Assembly: GCA_016191955.1 (NCBI GenBank)
Contig: JACPVC010000185.1
Coordinates: 1 to 53,097, forward strand
Length of the DNA stretch: 53,097 bases
Direction: 5' to 3'
Source: Chloroflexota bacterium
GTDB lineage: Bacteria; Chloroflexota; Anaerolineae; Anaerolineales; Villigracilaceae
In this document: one piece after another, positions 1-8,853 of the stretch
Layout: every line of letters starts with the position of its first letter
Position numbering within the stretch: the first letter of the stretch is position 1
Translations under genes and position numbers: made by a program
Notes under the pieces: model-generated
Seen by the model: the letters and a program-made list of their open reading frames with translations, nothing else
Told to the model about the DNA's origin: nothing
Databases searched by the model: none

Positions 1-648
1 ATTCATCCGTGTAGAATTGGCTACCTGCGGCAACCATGTTGGTAATGACAGGTCGAATGGTCACTTGTTGCACATTGGGCAACATCTGTATGACAACTTC
101 ACCATCGCGTTGCAGTAATCCCAACACTGGTGGCTTGTCGCCTGCCAGTGTTCCACGCCCACGCTTGCCTTTCAAACGGCGGCGGCGCCCCTTTCGACCT
201 GCTTTTCGCACCTCTGCAGGCAAGCCTTTGTGTCCAGCTACGATGTACACTTCATCGGCTTCGACTTCACCGCTCAATTGGATGGGCTTTTTTTCGCCAC
301 AATCCCTTGACGCAACTGGCTGGTCATCACTTGGACATCGCCAGGCGACAACTCCAACTCCGCCGCAATCTGTTCGTTCGAGAGGTTCAAACCCATGAAG
401 TACAGGCACAGCACCCACACTCGCAACGGTTGATGATGACCTTCAAAGATCGTACCACTCAGATCATCGAATTGTTGCCCGCAGTCTTGACACGCATATC
501 GCTGCCGATGAGCTTGATGCGTATGAAAACCACGTTTGTTGACCGTGCCCGACCCGCATTTCGGACAGCGCACACCGTCCGACCAGCGCAGCTCACGAAC
601 CACCGCAAAGCACTTTGCATCATCAATCAATTGTTGGAGGTTGACCAT
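1..648 (-). pseudogene. IS1595-like transposase, frameshifted and cut by the window edge
   Basis: The N-terminal part (274-648) has the zinc-ribbon of IS1595/ISXO2-type transposases: CPKCGSG near residue 28 and CQDC near residue 53, then a helix-turn-helix-like stretch. It stops soon after AKKSPSN. In the -1 frame the protein continues at once as KPIQLSGEVEADEVYI, then a basic KGRRRRLKGKRG segment and FYTDE at the window start, which fit the first two acidic positions of the DDE domain. The switch falls on a run of seven A (minus strand, 288-294). It could be programmed -1 frameshifting, a disabling mutation or a homopolymer assembly error. An AGGAGG-type ribosome site precedes the ATG at 648. 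The C-terminal part lies outside the window. Confidence 0.85.
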
Positions 649-706
649 GTCCCTATCTTACCCCCATCCGTCCACCTCCTTGATTTCAATTAAGAGCCAT
701 AATAAT

Positions 707-745
707 ATCGCCATGGAGGATTATTCCTTATTATTCCATGGCGAT
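707..745. repeat. 11-bp perfect inverted repeat upstream of the IS1595-like gene
   Basis: The arm ATCGCCATGGA at 707-717 is matched by its exact reverse complement at 735-745, with an AT-rich 17-nt loop. It lies between the transposase start and the tRNA-Arg promoter. It may belong to the insertion-sequence end, act as a transcription barrier protecting the transposase promoter, or be an operator. I could not define the element's terminal repeats or a target duplication. Confidence 0.6.
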
Positions 746-766
746 TTCTATATTGCGCAAATCGTG

Positions 767-772
767 TATAAT
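767..772 (+). promoter_or_regulatory. -10 box of tRNA-Arg
   Basis: A perfect TATAAT lies 9 nt before the first tRNA base. No convincing -35 element is visible at 16-18 nt upstream. Confidence 0.55.
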
Positions 773-781
773 CGCGGTCAC

Positions 782-857
782 GCCCCAGTAGCTCAATGGA
801 TAGAGCGCCTGACTTCGGATCAGTAGGTTGTGGGTTCGACTCCTGCCTGGGGCGCCA
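782..857 (+). tRNA. tRNA-Arg (anticodon TCG)
   Basis: The acceptor arms GCCCCAG and CTGGGGC pair over 7 bp. The D arm is GCTC/GAGC, the anticodon loop CTTCGGA gives TCG (reads CGA, Arg), and the T loop is TTCGACT. Discriminator G is followed by an encoded CCA (855-857). The first pair of the anticodon stem is a C/T mismatch, leaving four good pairs. A weak stem (AGCAGTT/AACTGCT, 945-962) downstream might end transcription. Confidence 0.93.
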
Positions 858-1102
858 ATTTTTCAAACTACCCATTTTGTGCGTACGCCTAAAATTGAAA
901 ACCCATTTCTTGAGGATTTGAAGAATCAAAGTGATAGGAAGGGAAGCAGTTCATTAACTGCTGCCTTTGTGGTGATTATTTGCGAAAGCAAATGTAATCT
1001 CTCTGGTATAAAATAATATACTCTCCCAACCTTGACCCGCAAGAATTAGGATATATCAGGGATCATAATTGCCCCACAAGATCAAGATAGCGAGGAACAA
1101 AT

Positions 1103-1933
1103 ATGGAATCAGATCCCAGAACGCCGGAACAAATCCGGGAACATTATGGAATCGAGAAAGAATTGGCGAACCGCTTGCGTAATTCAACAAGGGAAGAGCG
1201 CAAGACGTTATATAAAGATATGTATAACGAACTCTTCCGGCGCATTCCCCATCACCCACAGTTAACGCGCAAAGCCTCAAAGGAAGATACGGACAAGCTA
1301 ATCGCGTATCAAAGCAACGACATCGTACCGTTAGTAAACAGCAAAACGGTGTTCCTCGAAGTCGGACCAGGAGATTGCGCTTTTTCGTTCGTTATTGCGA
1401 AGGCCGCAAAAATGGTTTATGCCGTTGATGTGTCCGAGGAGATCACGCAAAGTACAAATGTCCCCAATAATTTCAAATTAATCCTTTCAGACGGCACCAA
1501 CATCCCGCTCCCAGCAGACAGCGTGAACCTAGCATACAGCAATCAGCTCATGGAACATCTCCATCCCGACGATGCTGAAACGCAACTCAAAGAAATTTAT
1601 AATGCCCTGGCGCCAGGAGGAATTTATTTCTGCTGTACTCCCAATCGCCTTATAGGACCAACCGATGTATCGCGGCATTTTGACCAGTTCGCCACGGGCC
1701 TACACTTAAAGGAGTATACGATCAGGGAATTAAGTCGTATTTTTCGCAAAGTTGGTTTCAGGAAACTCAGGGTCTTGGCACGCATCAAGAAGATTAATTT
1801 TATTTTTCCAGCATCTCTGGTTATTATCATGGAAGGTCTAATCGATATCCTTCCTTATAAGCAAAAGAAAAGGGTTGCTTACATTAATCCGATCTTTACA
1901 ATGTTGGGTATAAAGCTGATCGGCACAAAATAA
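1103..1933 (+). CDS. Class I SAM-dependent methyltransferase
   Basis: A 276-residue protein with the Rossmann methyltransferase motifs in order: motif I FLEVGPGDCAFSF near residue 85, an acidic end of strand 2 (VYAVDVSEE), the Methyltransf_11-type PLPADSVNLAYSNQLMEHL near 135, and the post-core LAPGGIYFCCTPNR near 170. It should transfer a methyl group from SAM to a small molecule or glycan; the substrate cannot be read from sequence. The ATG has a GAGG site 7 nt upstream. It lies on the plus strand at the edge of the minus-strand polysaccharide locus and faces the FkbM methyltransferase tail to tail, so a role in modifying the glycan is plausible but inferred. Confidence 0.85.
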   Translation: MESDPRTPEQIREHYGIEKELANRLRNSTREERKTLYKDMYNELFRRIPHHPQLTRKASKEDTDKLIAYQSNDIVPLVNSKTVFLEVGPGDCAFSFVIAKAAKMVYAVDVSEEITQSTNVPNNFKLILSDGTNIPLPADSVNLAYSNQLMEHLHPDDAETQLKEIYNALAPGGIYFCCTPNRLIGPTDVSRHFDQFATGLHLKEYTIRELSRIFRKVGFRKLRVLARIKKINFIFPASLVIIMEGLIDILPYKQKKRVAYINPIFTMLGIKLIGTK

Positions 1934-2138
1934 TTCAAAGAAAATAATAATCGACTCATTACCCGGGATATACCTTCTCCTCATATTATGTATGCTGCTT
2001 TGACAAAACACGTAGCAAAAAGCTTTCCGACCTATTTTTTTCTCGCACACTAAATTTATCAGAGGGTCTTTTTATTTTTTTATTCACCCATCATTTGGTA
2101 TTATTCTGTACATGTATATTAACTATAGATCCCTTATT

Positions 2139-3038
2139 TTACGCAGTGAAAGTTTCCTCTAAAGGTTTTCGCGAAGCCAATGCTACAGTGTAATAAACAC
2201 CCGGCGAAACAAGTTCATAAACAAGATCATAATTAAATGGAAATTCTTTATGTAGAATCTCGCGCACGGCGGATTCGTCGCACATTTCCCCGTGAATTTC
2301 TATTAAGAGCACATCCACCCTGCTTAGTACCGCCAACGAAGCGTTTAACACAGCAAGCTCTGCACCTTCAATATCCATTTTCAATACCGAGATGCGCTCC
2401 TCCTTATGCAGATATTTATCTATGAAATGGTCAAGCCGAATTGCTGGAACGCGAGCTCCAGTTTCCGAGGGGGAAATATGCGCCGCCATACTTAGCCCTT
2501 CGGTCTCGAAAGCGATCATCCCGTCTTCCTCCCAAAATGCGTATTGAAAGATATGCCAATCAAGTGTTGGGTTTTTTTGTTGATTACCTTCGAGTATCTT
2601 AAAGGTGTCTTGGGCAGGTTCCACTGCGAGCACCTTAGTCGAATTCCAAATTGAAAAGGCGTAAATCGAAAAAAGTCCCACGTTCGCGCCTGCGTCAATG
2701 ATGATAGCGGGTGCCTCGTTATTATACAGTCGTGAGATCGGTTCGTATTCGTTCTTCAATAAAATGGAATCCATTAGATGCCACTCCATTGGGCGAAGGT
2801 CAAACTCAATTTCCTTGAAGTGAAAGGTGTTTAAGAATTTGTAGCGTGTGGGCTCATTAACTACCGCCAGAAAATATTTGAAGGTTTGCAATAGATGAAA
2901 TCGTCTCCAATAAGCCGCAGACATGATCACATGTTGATAAGCCTGATTTATCCAGGATAAAATGCCCCACCCAGGAATGGTTCTTATCCAACCTGGAACG
3001 TTCCGTTTTTTATGAGCAAATTGATTTGTGTTATTCAT
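2139..3038 (-). CDS. FkbM family methyltransferase
   Basis: A 299-residue SAM methyltransferase of the FkbM family, which usually O-methylates sugars or polyketides. Visible motifs are IIDAGANVGLFSIYAF (SAM-binding motif I, near residue 112), VLAVEPAQDTF (motif II) and the FkbM signature VLKMDIEGAE near residue 220. The ATG is preceded by AAGGA at 6 nt spacing. It is the last gene of the minus-strand polysaccharide locus, 9 nt after the acetyltransferase gene, so it probably decorates the repeat unit or its acceptor. The target hydroxyl is unknown. Confidence 0.88.
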   Translation of the reverse strand: MNNTNQFAHKKRNVPGWIRTIPGWGILSWINQAYQHVIMSAAYWRRFHLLQTFKYFLAVVNEPTRYKFLNTFHFKEIEFDLRPMEWHLMDSILLKNEYEPISRLYNNEAPAIIIDAGANVGLFSIYAFSIWNSTKVLAVEPAQDTFKILEGNQQKNPTLDWHIFQYAFWEEDGMIAFETEGLSMAAHISPSETGARVPAIRLDHFIDKYLHKEERISVLKMDIEGAELAVLNASLAVLSRVDVLLIEIHGEMCDESAVREILHKEFPFNYDLVYELVSPGVYYTVALASRKPLEETFTA

Positions 3039-3047
3039 ACCGAATCC

Positions 3048-3629
3048 TTAGCGATCATAATCTGTATTGTTGATATATCCCTCAGAGCCAGCCTGTGATA
3101 CAACCTTACCAGGAGATCCTATAACAACCGAGTGCGGCGGGATATCGTCGACGACAACGCAATTCGCACCAATGGCAGCGTAATCGCCGACATCAATTTT
3201 CCCCAATATCTTCGCGCCGGGCCCGATGAAGACATTGTCACCTATAGTAGGACAACCCTCATGCTTGCCGCGGTTTGATTGCCCAATGGTCACGCCCTGT
3301 GAAATGTTGCAATTCTTCCCGATGATAGATTTACTGTTAACCACGATAGCACCAAAATGCCCAATATAAAACCCGCTGCCAATTTGTGTAGTGTCGGGAA
3401 TGCTGATTCCAAACTTGATCGTATAGTGGAATAATAATACGCGTGCCATTAAAAACAGACCAAACGCTTTCAACGGCTTGCCGCGCAAGTAGTGGCACAA
3501 ACGCATGTAAAACGAATACTTCACACCCGGGACAAGAACAAAATTCTTAATCACTTTGGTCAGGCTGGGTTTCCCCATATAACGGTGAAAATCCGAGCGA
3601 AGAAGATAGCGAAATTCGTCAAAAGTCAT
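3048..3629 (-). CDS. Hexapeptide-repeat acetyltransferase, serine acetyltransferase-like
   Basis: A 193-residue left-handed beta-helix acyltransferase. Hexapeptide repeats run from about residue 85 to 170 (IGKNCNISQGVTIG, IGDNVFIGPGAKILG, YAAIGANCVVV), ending in the typical PPHSVVIGSPGKVV. The N-terminal helices and length resemble the CysE-like proteins common in polysaccharide loci (WcaB-type), which acetylate sugars rather than serine. The gene starts 2 nt after the GT2 gene stops, with AAGGAG 10 nt before the ATG, so it is cotranscribed. It most likely O-acetylates the exported glycan. A true CysE role is less likely because no cysteine-synthesis genes are nearby. Confidence 0.85.
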   Translation of the reverse strand: MTFDEFRYLLRSDFHRYMGKPSLTKVIKNFVLVPGVKYSFYMRLCHYLRGKPLKAFGLFLMARVLLFHYTIKFGISIPDTTQIGSGFYIGHFGAIVVNSKSIIGKNCNISQGVTIGQSNRGKHEGCPTIGDNVFIGPGAKILGKIDVGDYAAIGANCVVVDDIPPHSVVIGSPGKVVSQAGSEGYINNTDYDR

Positions 3630-3631
3630 GG

Positions 3632-4846
3632 CTACGAATCTCCTTCTTTTTGTTTTTGCGTTGAATCATACTTCGAGGTCTTCGCCCACAGAGATGTTTG
3701 CCTGCCAGACAAGAAGCGCACCATACCTGCCAAGGCAGCAAGGTTGCTATTGAATAAAAAAGTCGGGACGTAAAATATTCGTAGCCAGCCAGTATTGCGT
3801 TTTTCAAAAAGACGCCCACCAATAGCAAGAAGATAAAAAGCAATTTGCAATGAAAACATTATCCAATTATATGGGAATGTAAGAGTCAACAAAGGTAATC
3901 CGCCCTGCACAGGGAAAATCAGTGCGAGAAGGTTGAAAAACAAAGCGCCAATCATAAATAGCGGAACCAGTGGGCGCATAAATTTATGGGAGATGATCTG
4001 CCAAACAACGAGCGGGCGGTTCCATGGCAGGAGTCGATTCGCGTGCATGATGGCTTGATAGCGCCCAGCCACGATACGCTTGCGCCGTTCGATCCCATCC
4101 TGGGCGTGCAGCGAAAGGCTTTCAAACGAGCGTGCTTTGGGCGCGTACGCCACATAATAGCCCTGCTTTGCCACTTGCATGGCTATAAAAAAATCGTCAT
4201 TGATAATTCCATCGGGCGGTGGAATAAATAAATCACGCCGCAATGCGAAGACTTCACCAACGATTCCAGTGCAGCAACCCAGAAGAGATTCGTTTCTTTG
4301 AATGAACGATTCATATTTCCAATACAAACCTTCGGATTCACCTAACCCACCTTCGCCCGCTTCAATAGTGCGCGCGCCGACCACAGCGCCTACGCGGGGA
4401 TCGGCAAAAGGTGCAGCAATTTCTTGTATCACATCCGGCGCATAAGCGTTAGATGCATCGGAAAACAAAATAACCTCGCCACGTGCTTGTTGAATAGCGC
4501 GATTAATCGCGGCCATTTTGCCTCGTCGCGGCGGATTGAAAGCGAGTTCCACACCGCGATCCGCATAACTCTTGATGATCTCCTGCGTACCATCTTCCGA
4601 GCCGTCATCCATTACCAAGATCTGGAAACGGTCCCGGGGATACACCAATTTCAAACTGTTCTCAATTTTTTGTGCAATGACTTTTTCCTCGTTGAAGGCA
4701 GCAATCAAAAGAGTAATAGAGGGAACCGCGCTTGAATCTGTTGTCGGTCCGCGTGCCACGCGCGCAAAGAGCCAAATCAAGAATGGATACCCGATATAAG
4801 TGTAAACAACTAAGAAAACGAATAACCAGAAAAGAGTACCTACCAT
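3632..4846 (-). CDS. Membrane glycosyltransferase family 2
   Basis: About 404 residues with the ATG at 4846, chosen because TTAGGAG lies 5-6 nt before it; a TTG at 4870 lacks this. One N-terminal membrane helix precedes a GT2 catalytic domain of the CESA-like type: ITLLIAAFNEEKVI at the start, ILVMDDGSEDGTQE, the metal-binding FSDASNAYA, and NDDFFIAM as the acceptor-side acidic motif. RRKRIVAGRYQA sits where processive enzymes have QxxRW, so classic QxxRW is absent. Two or three C-terminal membrane helices follow. It probably adds a sugar at the inner membrane face. It is the only GT2 in the locus and a possible, unproven partner for the BcsB-like protein. Confidence 0.87.
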   Translation of the reverse strand: MVGTLFWLFVFLVVYTYIGYPFLIWLFARVARGPTTDSSAVPSITLLIAAFNEEKVIAQKIENSLKLVYPRDRFQILVMDDGSEDGTQEIIKSYADRGVELAFNPPRRGKMAAINRAIQQARGEVILFSDASNAYAPDVIQEIAAPFADPRVGAVVGARTIEAGEGGLGESEGLYWKYESFIQRNESLLGCCTGIVGEVFALRRDLFIPPPDGIINDDFFIAMQVAKQGYYVAYAPKARSFESLSLHAQDGIERRKRIVAGRYQAIMHANRLLPWNRPLVVWQIISHKFMRPLVPLFMIGALFFNLLALIFPVQGGLPLLTLTFPYNWIMFSLQIAFYLLAIGGRLFEKRNTGWLRIFYVPTFLFNSNLAALAGMVRFLSGRQTSLWAKTSKYDSTQKQKEGDS

Positions 4847-4886
4847 TGAGGCTCCTAATTTTGGAATCAACCAACTTATGGGTTAG

Positions 4887-6065
4887 CTATTTGTCAGGAA
4901 GTGATGGTTTCCAAAGTTGACGATACAACGCGTTTAATTTTTCTGCGGATGCAGAGAGGGAATAATTCTTCTCAACAAGCTTCCTGCCAGTGACGCCAAA
5001 GCGCATACGCAGTTCTATGTTATCGAGCAAAATCAATAAAGAGGAAAGGATCGCCTGTTGGTTATCTGGTGGAATAAGGATCCCATTTTCGCCATCACGA
5101 ATCAGATCCGTCGCACCACCAACAGAAGTTACAATAGGCGCAAGCCCTGAAGCCATGGCCTCCAACAGTGCATTCGATAATCCTTCAGTCGAAGAAGGCA
5201 AAACAAAAATATCTGCAGCGCGTAGATATGGAGCTACGTCTCTAACATTACCTTCGAACCGGACCTTTGCGCCAGCTAACTGTTTTAAGGCTTCTCCCTC
5301 GGTACCTGCACCAAGAATCAATAATGTAGCCGCAGGATGTTTCTTAATAACTTCCTTCCAAATTTCAACCAGATGGATAACCCTCTTTTCCGGGTCGAGC
5401 CGTCCAGAATAAACCACGATCACGTCATCAGGCAAATTCAATGAATGCCGCAGGTCAGATTTATCACCGGGTGCAAATCGGTCAGGGTCAACACCGTTGG
5501 GGATAAAGATACGTTTTTCTTTTGGAACGCCGATTGCTTCCAACTCGTTATCAATCTCAGTGCTAATAACAACAAAAGAATCAATTCCTTTCTTTATGGA
5601 TTCAATGCGGCTTCCGCCGAATGCGCGATTTTTCAGCTTTGCCAAGTCACCCAATTCGCCGCCACGTAGCACTTTTGCTACAACAGGTGTCCGAAAGAGC
5701 CACTTTGCCATAAGTGCCGTTGTTGCAGGGGATAACAACTCGTGAGCATGAATCACATCAGGTTTAAGTTTTGCCAGCATGGGCATTGCACTTATGGAAT
5801 AGCTTAATGCCGCCAAGGGTTTTGGTCCCGGTACCGGCAGCCGGTACACAGGAACATTGTTAATTATTTCGAAGGGCGCGAGAACACGGTCATATTTGCG
5901 GGTGAAGATCTGAATCTCCACTCCGAGATTCTTTAATAAAGGCGCAAGCGAGGCTAGCTGTCTTTCCGCACCTCCAAGACGGGGATAATAGGCTTGAATT
6001 ATCATTGCAACGCGGACTGGGAATGTATCAATCAATTGTTTTTTGCTCCATAAGGCCTTTGCCAC
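4887..6065 (-). CDS. Glycosyltransferase family 4 (GT-B)
   Basis: A 392-residue retaining glycosyltransferase. The N-terminal domain has YYPRLGGAERQL near residue 30 and DVIHAHELLSPAT. The C-terminal domain has the nucleotide-sugar region VVYSGRLDPEKRV near 215 and the EX7E motif EGLSNALLEAMASGLAPIV near 310. The annotated start is a GTG at 6065 without a clear ribosome site; an ATG 20 codons in (just before IIQAYYP) is the alternative. It lies between asnB and the GT2 gene and likely adds one sugar to the lipid-linked repeat unit. Confidence 0.87.
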   Translation of the reverse strand: MAKALWSKKQLIDTFPVRVAMIIQAYYPRLGGAERQLASLAPLLKNLGVEIQIFTRKYDRVLAPFEIINNVPVYRLPVPGPKPLAALSYSISAMPMLAKLKPDVIHAHELLSPATTALMAKWLFRTPVVAKVLRGGELGDLAKLKNRAFGGSRIESIKKGIDSFVVISTEIDNELEAIGVPKEKRIFIPNGVDPDRFAPGDKSDLRHSLNLPDDVIVVYSGRLDPEKRVIHLVEIWKEVIKKHPAATLLILGAGTEGEALKQLAGAKVRFEGNVRDVAPYLRAADIFVLPSSTEGLSNALLEAMASGLAPIVTSVGGATDLIRDGENGILIPPDNQQAILSSLLILLDNIELRMRFGVTGRKLVEKNYSLSASAEKLNALYRQLWKPSLPDK

Positions 6066-6131
6066 GTTTCAACCAAGTCTCTACTCAATGGCATCACATG
6101 AACAGCACAGTGAATATACGCACATGCTTTA

Positions 6132-7988
6132 TCATAATACTGCTTGATATTCCCTTCGCCAAAGTTCGAACAAAAGAATTGTAAAGATACGCCATTTGTT
6201 CGAAAAGCCACGACGATTCAAACTTTCGAAAAGGTTATTGACCTCTCGGCGATTGAAAATATTTTCATCCGCTTCGGAAAGGACTGCCTGAGAGTAGTCG
6301 AACCATTCGTTTTTCAGCCACGCTTTGAGCGGAATCGAAAACCCCTGCTTGCGGTTAATGTCTAACTGCGCAGGTAGTACTTTTTTGGCCAGCATGCGTG
6401 GCAGGATTTTCACTTCCTGTGTATTGGCTCGCAAGGAATCTGGTATACATCCAAAAGCAAACTCGACGATGCGATAATCAAGGAAAGGGGCACGCGTTTC
6501 GAGGCTTGCTAACATGCTGGCACGATCCACCTTAACGAGGTAATCGTCTACCATGCGGGTCTGAAAGTCCATGCGTGTCACTTGTTGCAAAGATGTATAT
6601 GCAGGATTTAGATATTTGCGTTTGTCCTTCAAAATTCGAGTGGAGGATTCACTTAATGCAGGAACAAGCCGTGCGCGCGTGTGCGGGTCGAACATCACAT
6701 TGTAATAAATCGCGTTGTCCGCAACATCACCTGCCAACCCCATCAAGTGATGACGACCTTTCATGCCAACAGGCATAAGACGAGTAGCGCACCAACCGAT
6801 CATCTTCCGAGCATTGGACGGGATGTGAAAAAAACGCGCATCCTTTAGAATCTCGCGGTAGGTCGGATAGCCAGCGAAAAGTTCGTCGCCGCCATCGCCG
6901 CCCAGTGCGACCGTGGCGTGCTCACGAATCAAACGTGAGACGAGATAACTCGGTACCATAGAAGAGTCTGCCATTGGTTCGTCGAATTGCCTGGCAAGTT
7001 GCGGAAGCAGGTCAAGTGAAGCGGGCTCCACAGCAAGTTCCGTATGAACGGCACCGAAATACTGCGCGACAAGCCGTGCATAACCCACCTCATCTTCCAC
7101 CCTATGACCGGGGAATGAAATAGTGAAGGTCTTGACAGGCTCTGCGCTAACCCGCGCCGCCATTGCTGTGACCAAACTGGAGTCAATTCCACCGCTTAAT
7201 AAAATGCCAACAGGTACATCCGCGATCAACTGACGTCGGACAGAATCTTCGAGCAGAGATTCAAACTGGTTTAGCAGTTCATTGGTGGACGCAACAGAAA
7301 CCGGCGGCTCGGGCAACGACCAATAGCGGTGAATATTAATTTCATTAAAGTCGAGTTTGTAGATCAACATGTGCGCAGCGGGAAGTTTTTTCACGCCTCT
7401 AAAGATACATTCGTCGCCGGGGATATAGCCGAAGGTTAGGTAGGAATCAAGAGCGTGCGGTTCAATGCGGCGCGGGAAATTCGGGTTGGCGGTAAAAGCT
7501 TTCAACTCAGAAGCAAACCATAACCCGTCTGGAGTCAACCAGTAATACAATGGTTTTTCACCAGCACGATCCCGCGAAATCAACAATTGCTGCTTTTGAG
7601 GGTCGTATAAAGCAAAGGCAAACATGCCGTTGAGATGCGTAACACTTTCTTCACCCCACTCAAGATAAGCTTCTAGAATCACTTCAGTATCGCTCGCGGT
7701 CTTGAAGATGTGACCTTTCGCCTGCAATTCTTGGCGAAGTTCAAGATAGTTATAGATTTCACCATTGAAGGTGATATGCACTTTACCCGTTGCATCACTC
7801 ATTGGCTGATGACCGTCAGGCGAAAGGTCAATTATTGCCAGGCGGCGCTGGGAGAGGCAAACCTTTTTGTCGGAAGAAATCCATAACCCGGCATCATCCG
7901 GTCCGCGATGAGACATCGCATCCCGCATGGCTATTAATATCCGCTCATCAGGAAGTTGTTTTGCCGCAAGTCCTAAAATTCCACACAT
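6132..7988 (-). CDS. asnB: Asparagine synthase (glutamine-hydrolysing)
   Basis: A 618-residue protein, normal length for AsnB. It starts MCGILGLA, giving the N-terminal nucleophile Cys2 of the class II glutamine amidotransferase domain, with SHRGPDDAG and FNGEIYNYLELR following. The synthase domain has the pyrophosphatase loop ILLSGGIDSSLV near residue 264 and GGDGGDELFAGYPTY. Paralogues in polysaccharide loci often amidate uronic acids or other sugar carboxylates instead of making asparagine. Its position among glycosyltransferases suggests this, though housekeeping activity cannot be excluded. The 253 bp upstream, to the divergent methyltransferase gene, probably contain both promoters, but I see no clear box. 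Confidence 0.93.
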   Translation of the reverse strand: MCGILGLAAKQLPDERILIAMRDAMSHRGPDDAGLWISSDKKVCLSQRRLAIIDLSPDGHQPMSDATGKVHITFNGEIYNYLELRQELQAKGHIFKTASDTEVILEAYLEWGEESVTHLNGMFAFALYDPQKQQLLISRDRAGEKPLYYWLTPDGLWFASELKAFTANPNFPRRIEPHALDSYLTFGYIPGDECIFRGVKKLPAAHMLIYKLDFNEINIHRYWSLPEPPVSVASTNELLNQFESLLEDSVRRQLIADVPVGILLSGGIDSSLVTAMAARVSAEPVKTFTISFPGHRVEDEVGYARLVAQYFGAVHTELAVEPASLDLLPQLARQFDEPMADSSMVPSYLVSRLIREHATVALGGDGGDELFAGYPTYREILKDARFFHIPSNARKMIGWCATRLMPVGMKGRHHLMGLAGDVADNAIYYNVMFDPHTRARLVPALSESSTRILKDKRKYLNPAYTSLQQVTRMDFQTRMVDDYLVKVDRASMLASLETRAPFLDYRIVEFAFGCIPDSLRANTQEVKILPRMLAKKVLPAQLDINRKQGFSIPLKAWLKNEWFDYSQAVLSEADENIFNRREVNNLFESLNRRGFSNKWRIFTILLFELWRREYQAVL

Positions 7989-8241
7989 ATAATTTTTCTC
8001 TTTTCAATAGAAACAAATAATATATTAATTTCATTAGGCTGGTTTCTGGCTTCCAACCTGAAATCGAGGTCGAAATTTATCCGGATTATGAAGAGTATTT
8101 TCTCCATTCCAATTGGGGTTAATCTTTCTTCTATGTACAAAAGCCGATTTAATCATAAGGTAGTCAAAGTGAAAATGTTATAATTTAAAAGATGATAAGA
8201 AATATCGCAATGGATACCTTTATAAACGGAGCTGGTTATAT

Positions 8242-8853
8242 ATGGATCAATTCCTAATCAAAGATTATACCGAATACGACTTTTTGGCAAAATACAATTT
8301 ATTGAACAACCAAAATCGTATTCTCAATGCAGGTTCTTCCTCTTTGCGCTATGGGAACAATTGCATTAACATTGATATCGAAGCCAAACCCAATGTCGAT
8401 GTTGTGTGCGACATGCAAGCCCTGCCCGATTCTCTGGGAAAGTTTAACGTTGTTATCTGCAATGCCGCGCTACAATATTGTTCAAACCCGCAACAGGTCG
8501 CCGATGAATTTCTGCGGGTCTTGAATCCAGGCGGTTTCGTTTTTCTTGATGTCCCATGGATTTTCCCTTCCTGCCCGGAACCACCAGACAGATTTCGCTT
8601 TTCGGAAGACGGGCTGAGGGCATTGTTCTCCAATTTTGAGATCGTCGAAGTCGGGCCTTCGATCCGCGCCGGGTCAGCATTTGCCATCTTAGGTTGGCGG
8701 ATTGCCTCGAGATTAACCAACAATAAATATCTCAATAAAATTTTCAAGGTAATTGCCCTTGTATTGCTTTATCCCTTTCAGTGGCTTAAAGCAACGGACA
8801 ATGGTCAAACTGCTGGTGCCTTTTATATAATTTGCAGGAAAACTACATTATAA
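8242..8853 (+). CDS. Small class I SAM-dependent methyltransferase
   Basis: A 203-residue protein with a compressed methyltransferase fold: ILNAGSSSLRYG in the motif I position, INIDIEAKPNVDVVCDM for strand 2, FNVVICNAALQYC as the Methyltransf_11 motif IV, then NPGGFVFLDVPW. Motif I is unusual, with AGSSSLRYG where most relatives have E/DxGxGxG. GGAG lies 10 nt before the ATG. It is on the plus strand, opposite its neighbours, and its last 6 bases overlap the end of the deacetylase gene. A glycan-linked role is inferred from position only. Confidence 0.75.
   Translation: MDQFLIKDYTEYDFLAKYNLLNNQNRILNAGSSSLRYGNNCINIDIEAKPNVDVVCDMQALPDSLGKFNVVICNAALQYCSNPQQVADEFLRVLNPGGFVFLDVPWIFPSCPEPPDRFRFSEDGLRALFSNFEIVEVGPSIRAGSAFAILGWRIASRLTNNKYLNKIFKVIALVLLYPFQWLKATDNGQTAGAFYIICRKTTL

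Noticed and set aside
3048..3629. cysE for cysteine synthesis
   Set aside because: The repeats fit, but the location among glycan genes favours a sugar acetyltransferase.
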